The notes below the pieces were generated by a model that was given only the letters and a program-made list of their open reading frames with translations, was not told where the DNA came from and did not search any database. The position numbers were made by a program, and so were the translations under genes. From contig NZ_JTHF01000080.1 in assembly GCF_001043895.1 (NCBI RefSeq), forward strand, positions 1 to 48,211: 48,211 nt of DNA, in the 5' to 3' direction. Shown here piece by piece: positions 1 through 9,760 of the stretch. The DNA comes from Methylobacterium indicum. Lineage in GTDB: Bacteria; Pseudomonadota; Alphaproteobacteria; Rhizobiales; Beijerinckiaceae. Every line of letters begins with the position of its first letter. Position 1 is the first letter of the stretch.

Positions 1-1278
1 ATCGCCCGCTCGATGTCGGCGGTCTCGGCCCGCGTCGCGGTGGTCCAGGGCCGTAACGCCATCGGCATCGAACTGCCGAATGCGCGCCGCGAGACCGTGT
101 ACCTGCGCGAGCTCCTCGCCTCCCCGGCCTTCGCCGAGACCAAGCAGAAGCTCGCGCTCTGCCTCGGCAAGAATATCGGCGGCGAGGCGATCATCGCCGA
201 CCTCGCCCGCATGCCCCACCTGCTCGTCGCCGGCACCACCGGCTCGGGCAAGTCGGTCGCCATCAACACCATGATCCTGTCGCTGCTCTACCGGATGACC
301 CCGGAGGAGTGCCGCCTGATCATGGTCGACCCCAAGATGCTGGAACTCTCCGTCTACGACGGCATCCCGCACCTGCTCTCCCCCGTCGTCACCGATCCCA
401 AGAAGGCGGTCATCGCCCTCAAATGGGCGGTGCGCGAGATGGAGGAGCGCTACAAGAAGATGTCGAAGCTCGGCGTTCGCAACATCGACGGCTTCAACGC
501 CCGGGTGGCGGAGGCACGGGCGCGGGGCGAGGTGATCACCCGCACGGTCCAGACCGGCTTCGACCGCGAGACCGGCGAGGCGGTCTACGAGGACGAGATG
601 ATGGATCTCGCGCCCCTGCCCTACATCGTGATCGTGGTCGACGAGATGGCCGACCTGATGATGGTGGCGGGCAAGGACATCGAGGGCGCGATCCAGCGCC
701 TGGCCCAGATGGCGCGCGCCGCCGGCCTGCACCTGATCATGGCGACGCAGCGCCCGTCGGTGGACGTGATCACCGGCACGATCAAGGCGAACTTCCCGAC
801 CCGGATCTCCTTCCAGGTGACGAGCAAGATCGACTCGCGGACGATCCTGGGCGAGATGGGCGCCGAGCAGCTCTTGGGCCAGGGCGACATGCTGTTCATG
901 GCGGGCGGCGGGCGCACGACGCGCGTGCACGGCCCGTTCTGCTCGGACGACGAGGTCGAGCAGGTGGTGGCGCACCTGAAGCGCCAGGGCCGGCCCTCCT
1001 ACCTCGAGGCGGTCACCGCCGAGGAGGGCGAGGAGGAGGCCGATGCCCCGGTCATGGACCAGGGCGGCTTCGGCGAGCCCGGCGCCGACCTCTACGATCA
1101 GGCGGTGGCGGTGGTGCTGCGGGACAAGAAGGCGTCGACGAGCTACATCCAGCGCCGCCTGCAGATCGGCTACAACCGCGCCGCCTCGCTGATGGAGCGG
1201 ATGGAGCGCGAGGGCATCGTCGGCCCCGCCAACCATGCCGGCAAGCGCGAGATCCTGCTGGAGGAGCAGGACGGCTGA
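1..1278 (+). CDS. ftsK: DNA translocase FtsK/SpoIIIE, C-terminal part (5' end outside window)
   Basis: This is the motor and DNA-reading part of the septal DNA translocase that moves chromosome ends through the closing division septum. The frame is open from base 1, so the gene starts before the window and the N-terminal membrane segments are not visible. The Walker A motif GTTGSGKS is at about 231-254. The Walker B stretch [12 protein letters not shown] is near 625-660, followed by the AR-rich [12 protein letters not shown] segment. The last ~65 codons (from about 1084) form the winged-helix gamma domain ([15 protein letters not shown], then [14 protein letters not shown]) that reads KOPS-type sequences in FtsK. 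Family identity is clear from these motifs. The converging neighbour is an oxidoreductase with no obvious link. Confidence 0.95.
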   Translation: MARSMSAVSARVAVVQGRNAIGIELPNARRETVYLRELLASPAFAETKQKLALCLGKNIGGEAIIADLARMPHLLVAGTTGSGKSVAINTMILSLLYRMTPEECRLIMVDPKMLELSVYDGIPHLLSPVVTDPKKAVIALKWAVREMEERYKKMSKLGVRNIDGFNARVAEARARGEVITRTVQTGFDRETGEAVYEDEMMDLAPLPYIVIVVDEMADLMMVAGKDIEGAIQRLAQMARAAGLHLIMATQRPSVDVITGTIKANFPTRISFQVTSKIDSRTILGEMGAEQLLGQGDMLFMAGGGRTTRVHGPFCSDDEVEQVVAHLKRQGRPSYLEAVTAEEGEEEADAPVMDQGGFGEPGADLYDQAVAVVLRDKKASTSYIQRRLQIGYNRAASLMERMEREGIVGPANHAGKREILLEEQDG

Positions 1279-1305
1279 GGCCGTCCTGCCCCGGGGGGCG
1301 CGGGT

Positions 1306-2427
1306 TCACCGCTGCCCGAAGCTCGCCTCCTTGAACAAATCCTTCAGATGGTGGGGCTGCGAGCGCCAGTACTGCTTGGGCGCGCGGACCCGGGCGCCGA
1401 GTTCGGCGGCAGCGTGCCAGGGCCAGCGCGGATCGTAGAGCAGCGCGCGGGCGAGCGAGACCGCGTCCGCCTTGCCCTCGACCAGGATCGCCTCGGCCTG
1501 GCGCGCCTCGGTGATGAGGCCGACCGCGATGGTGACGAGGTCGGTCGCCGCCCGCACCCGCTCGGCGAAGGGCACCTGGTAGCCCGGCCCGATCGCGATC
1601 TTCTGCCGGGGCGAGACGCCGCCGGTGGAGACGTGGATGGCCGCCGCGCCCCGCGCCTTCAGGGCCTGCGTGAACGCGATGGTCTGCTCGACCTCCCAGC
1701 CCTCCTCCACCCAGTCCGTCGCCGAGACCCGGGCCCAGACCGGCTGGCCGGCGGGAAACACTTCCCGCACCGCCTCGAAGACCTCGAGGGGGAAGCGCAT
1801 CCGGTTCTCGAGGCTGCCGCCGTATTCGTCGCTGCGCTGGTTGGCCACCGGCGAGAGGAACTGGTGCAGCAGGTAGCCGTGCGCGGCGTGGATCTCCGCC
1901 GCCTCGATGCCGAGGCGTGCCGCGCGACGGGCGGTGGCCGCGAACCCGTCGCGGATGCGCTTCATGTCCTCCCGGTCGAGCATTCGCGGCGCGACCTCGC
2001 CCTCGGCATGGGCGAGCGGCGACGGCGCCTCGGTCAGCCAGCCGCGGGGCGACTCCGGCGCCACCTGTTGGCCGCCGCGCCACGGCGCCTCGCTCGACGC
2101 CTTGCGGCCGGCATGGGCGATCTGGATGCAGATCGGCACCGGCGCGTAGTCGCGCACCGCATCGAGGACCTTGGCCAGCGCCCGCTCGGTGCCGTCGTCC
2201 CAGAGCCCGAGATCGCCATGGGTGATCCGCGCCTCCGGCGACACCGCCGTCGCCTCCAGGGTCAGGAGCCCGGAGCCCGACATCGCGAGCTGGCCGAGAT
2301 GCATCATGTGCCAGTCGGTGGCCTCGCCGTCGCGGGCCGAATACTGGCACATCGGGGCGACGATGATCCGGTTCTCCAGCTCCAGGCCGTCGAGGCGAAG
2401 GGGCTGGAACAGGGCAGGACGGCTCAT
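1306..2427 (-). CDS. Old yellow enzyme, YqjM-type NADH:flavin oxidoreductase
   Basis: This is a 373-residue FMN-dependent ene-reductase that reduces activated C=C bonds with NAD(P)H. The N-terminal NRIIVAPMCQYSA carries the cysteine typical of the thermophilic-like YqjM class. HAAHGYLLHQFLSP with the following NxRxDEYGGSLENR is the substrate- and FMN-binding signature of the class. ISTGG-like and VGLI segments later bind the FMN phosphate. The length matches the family (340-380). The ATG at 2427 directly precedes the conserved family start (FQPLRLDGLELENRI). The gene stands alone between ftsK and a small hypothetical gene, so the natural substrate cannot be deduced. Confidence 0.92.
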   Translation of the reverse strand: MSRPALFQPLRLDGLELENRIIVAPMCQYSARDGEATDWHMMHLGQLAMSGSGLLTLEATAVSPEARITHGDLGLWDDGTERALAKVLDAVRDYAPVPICIQIAHAGRKASSEAPWRGGQQVAPESPRGWLTEAPSPLAHAEGEVAPRMLDREDMKRIRDGFAATARRAARLGIEAAEIHAAHGYLLHQFLSPVANQRSDEYGGSLENRMRFPLEVFEAVREVFPAGQPVWARVSATDWVEEGWEVEQTIAFTQALKARGAAAIHVSTGGVSPRQKIAIGPGYQVPFAERVRAATDLVTIAVGLITEARQAEAILVEGKADAVSLARALLYDPRWPWHAAAELGARVRAPKQYWRSQPHHLKDLFKEASFGQR

Positions 2428-2542
2428 GCGGGAACTCCGGGTGAGGATGGCCGCACTGTGCCGCGCCCCGCCCGGTCGTGCCAGCGCGGGCGCTGCAGGG
2501 CGCCTGCGCGTTAGCGCCTGCTCATCGGGTGCGGCGGCGCAC

Positions 2543-2944
2543 TCACCACCCCCGGCCGAGGCTCACGGCGATCCGGCTCGGCCGGGTGCCGACCAGGGCG
2601 GCGGCGAGGCGCTTGCGCGCGCGGGTCGCCGCGCCGCGCGCCGCGGCGGCCGCGCGCGAGCGGAGCGACGGGGCCGCGATCTCGGCCAGCCGCTCGCCGG
2701 CGCTCACCACCCGCTCCACGGCCTGGAGGGTCTTGGGGTCGGCCTCGGTCAGGGCGCAGATATCCGACAGGCTGCTGCGGAGCGCGTGCATCGTCTCGCG
2801 CGGGTCCGCGCCGCGGGCGAGATCGAGGATGCCGTGCTCGATGCGCTCCAGGAGCGCCCGGAGCGGCTCCGGCACCACGGCGACGGACGCGACGGCCTCG
2901 ACGCCTTGGCACGACGCCGCCCCACGGACATCCGAAGCGAGCAT
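2543..2944 (-). CDS. Hypothetical protein, Ala/Arg-rich, 133 residues
   Basis: I do not recognise a family. The product is acidic and helical in its first 90 residues (VPEPLRALLERIEHGILDLA, then LRSSLSDICALTEADPKTL), and very basic and Ala-rich afterwards (SRAAAAARGAATRARKR). No signal peptide or membrane segment is seen. The ATG at 2944 is the only good start. The gene sits alone upstream of the oxidoreductase on the same strand, with 115 bases between them. Codon use matches the neighbours, which favours a real gene over a shadow, but no homology supports it. Confidence 0.5.
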   Translation of the reverse strand: MLASDVRGAASCQGVEAVASVAVVPEPLRALLERIEHGILDLARGADPRETMHALRSSLSDICALTEADPKTLQAVERVVSAGERLAEIAAPSLRSRAAAAARGAATRARKRLAAALVGTRPSRIAVSLGRGW

Positions 2945-3253
2945 GACGGTCCCTCACCACGCGGGAACTGAACGCAGGTCACACGTCCATCGTGCCAAAG
3001 CCATCAAGAGAATTCAACCACTTGTATGGTCCGACCGGCTCGGCTAGACGTTCAATGCCTTGCTAAATTCAATATTCCAAAAGCAAGCGCCGGGACAAAG
3101 ATATCACGATGTATCTGCCTGCGAACTCGGCCAAGAATGCAAAACATTGTCACGATGTTACATCGTCGACCGTGCCGACAAGTCGATCCAGACTTACCCT
3201 GCTGACGCGTCTGCAATATTCGGCAAGACCCAAAAAAAATTCTTGAATACGTC
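2945..3253 (+). other. Gene-free spacer, lower GC, before the GAF-EAL gene
   Basis: About 309 bases lie between a divergent hypothetical gene and the GAF-EAL gene. The stretch is clearly less GC-rich than the flanks. It contains a 13-base hairpin, CGATG-TTA-CATCG, at 3153-3165. No convincing sigma-70 pair or gene is seen. It presumably carries the promoters of both neighbours. Confidence 0.4.
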
Positions 3254-4525
3254 GTGACCCCGATGGATCCGGATCGTACGATGCCCCTGCGCCCCGTTTT
3301 CGGCGATCATCCCGGCAGCACCAGCGAGCAGGTCCTGTCCGTCCTGCGATCGGTCCGTCGCCACCTGGCGATGGATGTCGGCTTCATCTCGGAATTCGTC
3401 GCAGGCGACCGGGTGATTCGCTTCTCGGATGTCGGAGGCCCGGCGCCGAACCCCGTCGTGGTCGGGACCTCCGCCCCGCTCGAACAGAGCTTCTGCTACT
3501 ACGTCGCCAAGGGCCTGATGCCCGGGCTGATGCCGGATGCGGCGCGGGATCCGGTCGCCGGTACCATGCCGGTCACCCGCGACATGCCGGTCGGAGCGCA
3601 TCTGAGCGTCCCGCTGCGCCACGCCGACGGCGAGCCCTACGGGACGCTGTGCTGCTTCAGCTACACGCCCGACCGCAGCCTGACCGCCCGCGACCTCGGC
3701 ATGCTGCGCCTGTGCGCCGACATGGTGGAGTCGATCCTCTCCCGGGACCGCGACGCCGCGCGCGAACGCGAAGGCAAGCGCCGGCGCATCGCCGCCCTGC
3801 TCGACACGCAGGCGATCGAGATGGTCTTTCAGCCGATCTACCGCACGGCGGATGCGAGCCTCGCCGCCTTCGAGGCCCTGGCGCGCTTCCCCTCGCCGCC
3901 CGGACAGGGTCCCGACATCTGGTTTGCCGATGCGGCGGAGGTCGGCCTCGGGGACAAGCTCGAATTCCTCGCCCTGCGCAAGGCCCTGGCGGCCTTCCCG
4001 GCCTTGCCCGCCGGGGTCAAGCTGTCGGTGAACCTGTCGCCCTCCGCCCTCGCCGCGCCGGGCCTGATCGAGGCCCTGGGCGACGCGCCGTCCGAACGGC
4101 TGGTGATCGAGCTCACCGAGCACGCGGCGGTGGCGTCCTACGAGCAGCTGCGCGCCGTACTCGATCCGCTGCGCGCCCGCGGCCTGTTTCTGGCGATCGA
4201 CGATGTCGGAGCCGGTCACGCCACGTTGCGGCACGTGCTGGATCTCGCGCCCGAGATCATCAAGCTCGACATGAGCCTGATCCGCCACATCGACACCCAT
4301 TCCGGCCGCCGCGCCCTGACAGAGGCGCTGACGGGCTACGGACGGCGCATCGGCTGCGAGATCGTCGCCGAGGGGGTGGAGACGCAAGCCGAATACGCCG
4401 TGCTCCGGGGCATCGGCGTGACGCGGGTGCAGGGCTTCCTCACCGGCCGGCCGCTGAGCCTCGACGACGCCGCGGCGCTGCCCCCGTTCGGGCCGGCGGC
4501 CCTCGAGGGAGCGTCGGAGGGCTGA
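3254..4525 (+). CDS. GAF-EAL cyclic-di-GMP phosphodiesterase
   Basis: A 423-residue soluble protein predicted to hydrolyse c-di-GMP in the cytoplasm. A GAF-like sensor occupies about residues 20-165 (FCYYVAKGLMPG, VGAHLSVPL, YGTLCCFSY). The EAL domain runs from about 185 to the end. All residues normally needed for catalysis are visible: E207 in FEALARF, N260 in SVNLSP, E286 in IELTE, D316-D317 in IDDVG, K337 in IKLD, E373 in AEGVE, and the Q of VQGF. No GGDEF domain is present, so this looks like a dedicated phosphodiesterase controlled by the GAF module. The start could be the GTG at 3254 or the ATG at 3263; both precede the GAF domain. It converges on prpE with a 12-base gap. Confidence 0.9.
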   Translation: MTPMDPDRTMPLRPVFGDHPGSTSEQVLSVLRSVRRHLAMDVGFISEFVAGDRVIRFSDVGGPAPNPVVVGTSAPLEQSFCYYVAKGLMPGLMPDAARDPVAGTMPVTRDMPVGAHLSVPLRHADGEPYGTLCCFSYTPDRSLTARDLGMLRLCADMVESILSRDRDAAREREGKRRRIAALLDTQAIEMVFQPIYRTADASLAAFEALARFPSPPGQGPDIWFADAAEVGLGDKLEFLALRKALAAFPALPAGVKLSVNLSPSALAAPGLIEALGDAPSERLVIELTEHAAVASYEQLRAVLDPLRARGLFLAIDDVGAGHATLRHVLDLAPEIIKLDMSLIRHIDTHSGRRALTEALTGYGRRIGCEIVAEGVETQAEYAVLRGIGVTRVQGFLTGRPLSLDDAAALPPFGPAALEGASEG

Positions 4526-4537
4526 GCGGACCGCCGC

Positions 4538-6448
4538 TCATCCGAGACCCCGCTCCCGCAGCGCCCCGCCGATCTCGTCGAGGACGCCTGGATCCTCGAT
4601 GGTCGGCGGCATCGCCCATTCCTCGCCGTCGGCGATCTTCTTCATCGTGCCGCGCAGGATCTTGCCCGAGCGGGTCTTGGGCAGGCGCCCGACGGTCAGC
4701 GCGAGCCGGAAGGCCGCGACCGGGCCGATGCGCTCGCGCACCAGCGCCACCAGCTCGCGCTCGATCGCGTCCGGCGCCTGCGACACCCCGGCCTTGAGCA
4801 CCACGAAGCCGCAGGGCGCCTCGCCCTTGAGGCTGTCGCGGATGCCGATCACCGCGCATTCGGCGACCGCCGGGTGGGAGGCCAGCACCTCCTCCATGCC
4901 GCCGGTCGAGAGGCGGTGGCCGGCGACGTTGATGATGTCGTCGGTGCGGCCCATCACCGAGACGTAGCCGTCGGAATCGAGGAAGCCCGCATCCGAGGTG
5001 TTGTAGTAGCCCGGATAGGTCGTGAGGTAGCTCTCGCGGAAGCGCTCGTCCTGCTGCCACAGGGTCGGGAGGGCGCCGGGGGGCAGCGGCAGCTTGATGG
5101 CGATGGTGCCCATCGTGTCCGGAGGCAGCGGCTTGCCGGCCTCGTCGAGCACCTGCACGTCCCAGCCCGGCATCGCCACCGTCGGGCTGCCGTGCTTGAC
5201 CGGGAGCGCGCCCAATCCCACCGGGTTGGCGGCGATCGGCCAGCCGGTCTCGGTCTGCCACCAATGGTCGATCACCGGCACGCCCAGGATCCGCTCGGCC
5301 CAGGCGACGGTGTCCGGATCGGCCCGCTCGCCGGCGAGAAAGAGGGTGCGGAAGCGCGAGAGGTCGTGGCCCTGCATCAGCCGAGCGTCCGGATCCTCCT
5401 TCTTGACGGCCCGAAGCGCGGTCGGCGCGGTGAACAGCGCGACCGCCCCGGTCTCGGCGATGACGCGCCAGAACGCCCCGGCATCCGGCGTGCCGACCGG
5501 CTTGCCCTCGTAGAGCACGGTGGTGCAGCCGTGGATCAACGGCCCGTAGACGATGTAGGAATGGCCCACCACCCAGCCGACGTCGGAGGCGCACCAATAG
5601 GTCTCGCCGGGGGCGACGCCGTAGAGGTTCGGCATCGACCAGGCCAGGGCCACGAGGTAGCCGCCGGTGTCGCGCACGACGCCCTTCGGCTTGCCGGTCG
5701 TGCCGGACGTATAGAGCACGTAGAGCGGGTCGGTGGCGGCGACCGGCACGCAGGGCGCGGGACGGCCCTCGGCCTTGGCCTGGGCCACGGCCTGCGCCCA
5801 ATCCCGGTCGCGTCCCTCGACCATCTCGGCGACGGCTTGCGGCCGCTGCAGGATCAGGCAGGATTCGGGCTTGTGCGAGGAGAGCCGGCAGGCCTCGTCG
5901 AGGAGCGGCTTGTAGGCGACGACCCGGGCCGGCTCGATGCCGCAGGAGGCGGCGAGCACCACCTTGGGGGTGGCGTCCTCGATCCGGGCGGCGAGCTCGC
6001 GGGCGGCGAAGCCCCCGAACACCACCGAATGCACGGCGCCGATGCGGGCGCAGGCCAGCATGCCGAACAGCGCTTCCGGCACCATCGGCATGTAGAGCAC
6101 CACCCGGTCGCCGCGCCCGACGCCGAGATCCTGGAGCACGGCGGCGAGGGCCGCGACCTCGTCCAGAAGCTCGGCATAGGTGATCCGGCGCTTGGTGCCG
6201 GTGACGGGAGACTCGTACAGGATCGCCGCCTGGGCGCCGCGTCCGGCCGCGACGTGGCGGTCGACGGCGTTGTGGCAGGCATTGACCTCGCCCCCGGGAA
6301 ACCAGCGGCCGTAGGCGCCTTCCTCGGGGGCGAAGACCCGGGCGGGCGGCGTCACCCAGTCGATCGCCCCGGCGGCCTGCCCCCAGAACCCCTCCGGGTC
6401 GCGCTGCCAGGCGGCGTAGGTCTCCGGGTAGCGGCTCGGGCTGGCCAT
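4538..6448 (-). CDS. prpE: Propionyl-CoA synthetase
   Basis: A 636-residue ANL-superfamily ligase that activates short-chain acids, most likely propionate, to the acyl-CoA via an acyl-AMP. The N-terminal acetyl/propionyl-CoA synthetase cap is present (YAAWQRDPEGFWGQAA). The AMP-binding loop YTSGTTGKPKGVV, the WWQTETGWP segment, the hinge region MGRTDDIINVAGHRLSTG, and the catalytic Lys motif LPKTRSGKILR follow in order. The ATG at 6448 is chosen because it is preceded by GGAGGGAAACGCC and begins at the family N-terminus; a longer in-frame ORF reaches 6520. An adjacent divergent acyl-CoA synthetase suggests local fatty/organic acid activation. PrpE is separated from acetyl-CoA synthetase only by overall pattern, so the substrate is a family inference. 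Confidence 0.88.
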   Translation of the reverse strand: MASPSRYPETYAAWQRDPEGFWGQAAGAIDWVTPPARVFAPEEGAYGRWFPGGEVNACHNAVDRHVAAGRGAQAAILYESPVTGTKRRITYAELLDEVAALAAVLQDLGVGRGDRVVLYMPMVPEALFGMLACARIGAVHSVVFGGFAARELAARIEDATPKVVLAASCGIEPARVVAYKPLLDEACRLSSHKPESCLILQRPQAVAEMVEGRDRDWAQAVAQAKAEGRPAPCVPVAATDPLYVLYTSGTTGKPKGVVRDTGGYLVALAWSMPNLYGVAPGETYWCASDVGWVVGHSYIVYGPLIHGCTTVLYEGKPVGTPDAGAFWRVIAETGAVALFTAPTALRAVKKEDPDARLMQGHDLSRFRTLFLAGERADPDTVAWAERILGVPVIDHWWQTETGWPIAANPVGLGALPVKHGSPTVAMPGWDVQVLDEAGKPLPPDTMGTIAIKLPLPPGALPTLWQQDERFRESYLTTYPGYYNTSDAGFLDSDGYVSVMGRTDDIINVAGHRLSTGGMEEVLASHPAVAECAVIGIRDSLKGEAPCGFVVLKAGVSQAPDAIERELVALVRERIGPVAAFRLALTVGRLPKTRSGKILRGTMKKIADGEEWAMPPTIEDPGVLDEIGGALRERGLG

Positions 6449-6606
6449 GGCGTTTCCCTCCGGCGCGCCGCTCGTCTCGGGGCGATCCTGCGCCTCAGAT
6501 AGAGCAGCGACGGCGATCACCGGAAGTCGAACTTTCGTAAGGAGCGAGACGGATTGATCGCGGCGTCCTCGTGGTTACTCTGGCCGGACAGGCAGCAGGA
6601 CGATCC

Positions 6607-8238
6607 ATGACCGGCGCGACCCTCTACGACCACGGCCTCGACCGGAATCCGGCCAACCACCAGCCGCTGACCCCGCTCACCTTCCTGGAGCGGGCGGCGG
6701 CGGTCTTCCCCGAGCGGACGGCCGTCATCCATGGCGCCTTGCGGCGCGACTACCGCGACCTCTACGCCCGCTGCCGGCGCCTCGCCTCGGCGCTCAAGGC
6801 CCGCGGCATCGGGCGGGGCGACACGGTGGCGGTGATGCTCGCCAACACCCCGGCGATGATCGAGTGCCATTACGGGGTGCCGATGGCCGGGGCGGTCCTC
6901 AACACCCTCAACACCCGGCTGGACGCCGCGATCATCGCCTTCTGCCTCGACCACGGCGAGGCCAAGGTCGTGATCACCGACCGGGAATTCGCCCGCATCA
7001 TGGGCCCGGCCCTGGCGAAGGCCGGGGTGACGCCGCTCGTCATCGATTACGACGACCCGGAATATGACGGCCCAGGCGAGCGCCTCGGCACGGTCGAGTA
7101 CGAGGAGCTTCTGGCCGAGGGCGATCCCGCCTTCGCCTGGGCCATGCCCGCCGACGAGTGGGACGCGATCAGCCTCAACTACACCTCGGGCACCACCGGC
7201 GACCCGAAGGGCGTGGTCTACCACCATCGCGGCGCGTCGCTGCTCGCGGTCGGCAACGTGGTGGCGGGCCATCTCGGCCGGCACCCGGTCTATCTCTGGA
7301 CCCTGCCGATGTTCCACTGCAACGGCTGGTGCTTCCCCTGGACCCTGTCGGTGGTGGCCGGGACCCATGTCTGCCTGCGGCAGGTCCGGGCCAAGGCGAT
7401 GTACGACGCCATCGCGGATCACGGCGTGACGCATCTGTGCGGCGCGCCGATCGTGATGTCCCTCCTCATCAACGCGCCGGCGGCCGAGCGGCGCGACCTG
7501 TCGCACCGGGTCTCGTTCCTCACCGCCGCCGCGCCGCCGCCGGAGGCGGTGCTCGCCGGGATGGCGGAGGCCGGGTTCGACGTGACCCACGTCTACGGGC
7601 TGACCGAGACCTACGGCCCGGCGGTGGTGAACGAGTGGCACGCCGACTGGGATGCCCTGAGCAAGGACGAGCAGGCGGCCCGCAAGGCGCGCCAGGGCGT
7701 GCGCTACCCGCCGCTCGAGGCCCTCGACGTGCTCGATCCCGAGACGATGGCGCCGGTGCCCGCCGACGGCGAGACGCTCGGCGAGGTGATGTTCCGCGGC
7801 AACGTGGTGATGCGCGGCTACCTGAAGAACCCGGCCGCGACCGAGGCCGCCTTCCGGGGCGGCTGGTTCCACTCGGGCGATCTCGGGGTGAAGCACCCGG
7901 ACGGCTACATCCAGCTCAAGGACCGCTCGAAGGACATCATCATCTCGGGGGGCGAGAACATCTCGTCGATCGAGGTCGAGGAGGCCCTGTTCAAGCACCC
8001 GGCGGTGGCGGCCGCCGCCGTGGTGGCCAAGCCCGACGAGAAATGGGGCGAGACGCCGTGCGCCTTCGTCGAGCTGAAGGGCTCCGAGATGATCTCGGCC
8101 GAGGAGCTGATCGGCTGGTGCCGCCAGTCGCTGGCCGGCTTCAAGGTCCCCCGGCACGTCGTCTTCACGGAACTGCCCAAGACCTCGACCGGCAAGGTAC
8201 AGAAATTCGTGCTGCGGGAGATGGCGAAGGCGCTGTGA
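6607..8238 (+). CDS. Medium/long-chain acyl-CoA synthetase (AMP-binding)
   Basis: A 543-residue AMP-forming acyl-CoA ligase. It has the P-loop-like YTSGTTGDPKGVVYHHRG, PMFHCNGWCFPW in the acyl-binding region, VYGLTETYGPAVV (A5 motif), SGDLGVKHPDGYIQLKDRSKDIIISGG (A7/A8), and LPKTSTGKVQKF carrying the catalytic lysine. This pattern belongs to the clade that includes 3-methylmercaptopropionyl-CoA ligases and plant-type acyl-activating enzymes, so annotations such as FadD-like or DmdB-like are all possible. The ATG at 6607 is preferred over the upstream GTG at 6571 because the family alignment begins at LYDHGLDRNPANHQPLTPL. It is divergent from prpE with 158 bases between starts. Confidence 0.88.
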   Translation: MTGATLYDHGLDRNPANHQPLTPLTFLERAAAVFPERTAVIHGALRRDYRDLYARCRRLASALKARGIGRGDTVAVMLANTPAMIECHYGVPMAGAVLNTLNTRLDAAIIAFCLDHGEAKVVITDREFARIMGPALAKAGVTPLVIDYDDPEYDGPGERLGTVEYEELLAEGDPAFAWAMPADEWDAISLNYTSGTTGDPKGVVYHHRGASLLAVGNVVAGHLGRHPVYLWTLPMFHCNGWCFPWTLSVVAGTHVCLRQVRAKAMYDAIADHGVTHLCGAPIVMSLLINAPAAERRDLSHRVSFLTAAAPPPEAVLAGMAEAGFDVTHVYGLTETYGPAVVNEWHADWDALSKDEQAARKARQGVRYPPLEALDVLDPETMAPVPADGETLGEVMFRGNVVMRGYLKNPAATEAAFRGGWFHSGDLGVKHPDGYIQLKDRSKDIIISGGENISSIEVEEALFKHPAVAAAAVVAKPDEKWGETPCAFVELKGSEMISAEELIGWCRQSLAGFKVPRHVVFTELPKTSTGKVQKFVLREMAKAL

Positions 8239-8480
8239 CGGAGCCGCGGGCGCTGGGGCTTCCGGATTTGGGAGCTCGGGCCCGCGCGCCGGAGCGTCGA
8301 CGCCTGTCAGGCTCGACCTCGCCCGACGGTGCGGGCGGGAGCTTCCGGGATTGGGACGATCACGGTTGCCGGCGGCGCCGGCGGGACTCACCCCCGCGTC
8401 GCGCACCCTGCGCATATCGTCTCGCGGGAGCAAAACCCGCCGGCCGTCGTCGCTATGAAAATGGTCGCAATGAGCGGGGG

Positions 8481-8508
8481 CCGCCGCGTCGATACGCCGA
8501 CGCGGCGG
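8481..8508. terminator. Perfect 10-bp hairpin downstream of DUF465 gene
   Basis: CCGCCGCGTC and GACGCGGCGG pair perfectly around an 8-base loop. It lies 20 bases past the stop of the minus-strand DUF465 gene. No T-tract follows on either strand, so it may be a stabilising 3' hairpin or Rho-assisted end rather than a classical intrinsic terminator. The rest of the 289-base gap after the acyl-CoA synthetase shows no gene. Confidence 0.45.
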
Positions 8509-8527
8509 CGCGCTGAATTCTGCCGGG

Positions 8528-8713
8528 CTAGTGCATCACGCGAGTGGACGTCGTCCGCAGGCGACTGATCTCATCCTTCAGGTGAAGCTTGCGCCGCTTG
8601 AGTTCGACTATTCGCAAGTCGTCCGTGGAGAGGTGGGTGCAGGCGTCCTGAATCTCGCGCTCCAGGGCTTCGTGCTTACGCTCGAGCTCGGTGAGATGCG
8701 TGTGCAGCGACAT
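8528..8713 (-). CDS. YdcH/DUF465 family small protein
   Basis: A 61-residue coiled protein of the DUF465 (YdcH) family. The pattern is an N-terminal leucine/His helix (LTELERKHEALEREIQDA) followed by the family signature LKRRKLHLKDEISRL. The function of the family is unknown. The ATG at 8713 is chosen because an AGGAGG stands 9 bases upstream and the family starts there; the longer frame to 8998 has no family similarity. A second DUF465 gene lies divergently 213 bases away. Confidence 0.85.
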   Translation of the reverse strand: MSLHTHLTELERKHEALEREIQDACTHLSTDDLRIVELKRRKLHLKDEISRLRTTSTRVMH

Positions 8714-8926
8714 CAGCCATTGCCTCCTGTCATGTAGGTGACACACGAAGCCTGCCACAGCCCGGGGCCGATGTCTAAGGCATTCCGTATTGCAATTGCG
8801 TAATGTGCACCGCAGCGCGGAGCCGCCGAGAGGCTGCACAACCCCCGCCGAGCCCCCGCGATGCCCTTGCCGGAGGGCGGGCCCTCGTTCATTCTTCGCC
8901 GCATCATCCCAGGGCTTAGGGCGGCG

Positions 8927-9145
8927 ATGGCGTTCGAGTTGAGTGCGGAATCGACGGCGGAGTACGAGACCGAGCTGGCGCGGCTCCGGGAGGAGCATCG
9001 CGACCTCGACGACGCGATCGAGGCGCTGGCGGGCGTGATGGCCGGCGACCGGCTCCAGCTCCAGCGCCTGAAGAAGCGCAAGCTCGGGATCCGCGACCGC
9101 ATCTCCTTCCTGGAAGACCAGCTCACGCCGGACATCATCGCCTGA
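8927..9145 (+). CDS. YdcH/DUF465 family small protein (second copy)
   Basis: A 72-residue DUF465 protein with the same layout as the divergent neighbour: EEHRDLDDAIEALAG followed by LKKRKLGIRDRISFLEDQL. It is more acidic and lacks the His-rich start of its partner. The ATG at 8927 is preferred to the one at 8861 because the family alignment begins near ESTAEYETELARLREEH. It is followed by purE after 117 bases; the small-protein/purE order may be only positional. Confidence 0.8.
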   Translation: MAFELSAESTAEYETELARLREEHRDLDDAIEALAGVMAGDRLQLQRLKKRKLGIRDRISFLEDQLTPDIIA

Positions 9146-9262
9146 GGGCGGCGTCCCGCGGCGGCTTGCGGGAGCGCGAGCGCGCCGCTACTGCGGAGGG
9201 ATGACCGGTCGCGGCCCGTTCGCGCGGCTTTGCGGCGCTTTTGCGAGAGGATGCGCTTGACG

Positions 9263-9760
9263 ATGGCGGCATCGCCCCCCGTCGCAGTGATCATGGGCAG
9301 CCAGTCCGACTGGGCCACCATGCGCCACGCGGCCGAGACCCTCGACGCCCTCGGCATTCCCTACGAGGCCCGCATCGTCTCGGCCCACCGCACCCCGGAC
9401 CGCCTGGTGGCCTTCGCCAAGGGCGCCAAGGCGGCGGGCGTCAAGGTGGTGATCGCGGGCGCCGGCGGCGCCGCCCACCTGCCCGGCATGGCCGCCGCGA
9501 TGACGCCGCTGCCGGTCTTCGGCGTGCCGGTCGAATCGAAGGCGCTGTCGGGCCAGGACAGCCTGCTGTCGATCGTGCAGATGCCGGCCGGCATCCCGGT
9601 CGGCACGCTGGCCATCGGCCGGGCCGGCGCCGTCAACGCGGCGCTCCTCGCCGCCGCCGTCCTCGCCCTGACCGACGCCCCCCTGGCCGAGCGGCTCGAT
9701 GCCTGGCGCGCGCGCCAGAGCGCAGCGGTCGCCGAGCACCCGGATACGAGCGCCCCGTGA
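9263..9760 (+). CDS. purE: N5-carboxyaminoimidazole ribonucleotide mutase
   Basis: A 165-residue class I PurE that moves the carboxyl group of N5-CAIR to C4, giving CAIR in de novo purine synthesis. The active-site strand [14 protein letters not shown], the VSAHRTPDR loop with its catalytic histidine, and [39 protein letters not shown] are all intact. The ATG at 9263 gives the usual length and has GAGAGG upstream; the in-frame ATG at 9251 adds four residues and is also possible. The stop overlaps the GTG of purK (GTGA), so the two are translationally coupled and their products act in sequence. Confidence 0.96.
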   Translation: MAASPPVAVIMGSQSDWATMRHAAETLDALGIPYEARIVSAHRTPDRLVAFAKGAKAAGVKVVIAGAGGAAHLPGMAAAMTPLPVFGVPVESKALSGQDSLLSIVQMPAGIPVGTLAIGRAGAVNAALLAAAVLALTDAPLAERLDAWRARQSAAVAEHPDTSAP

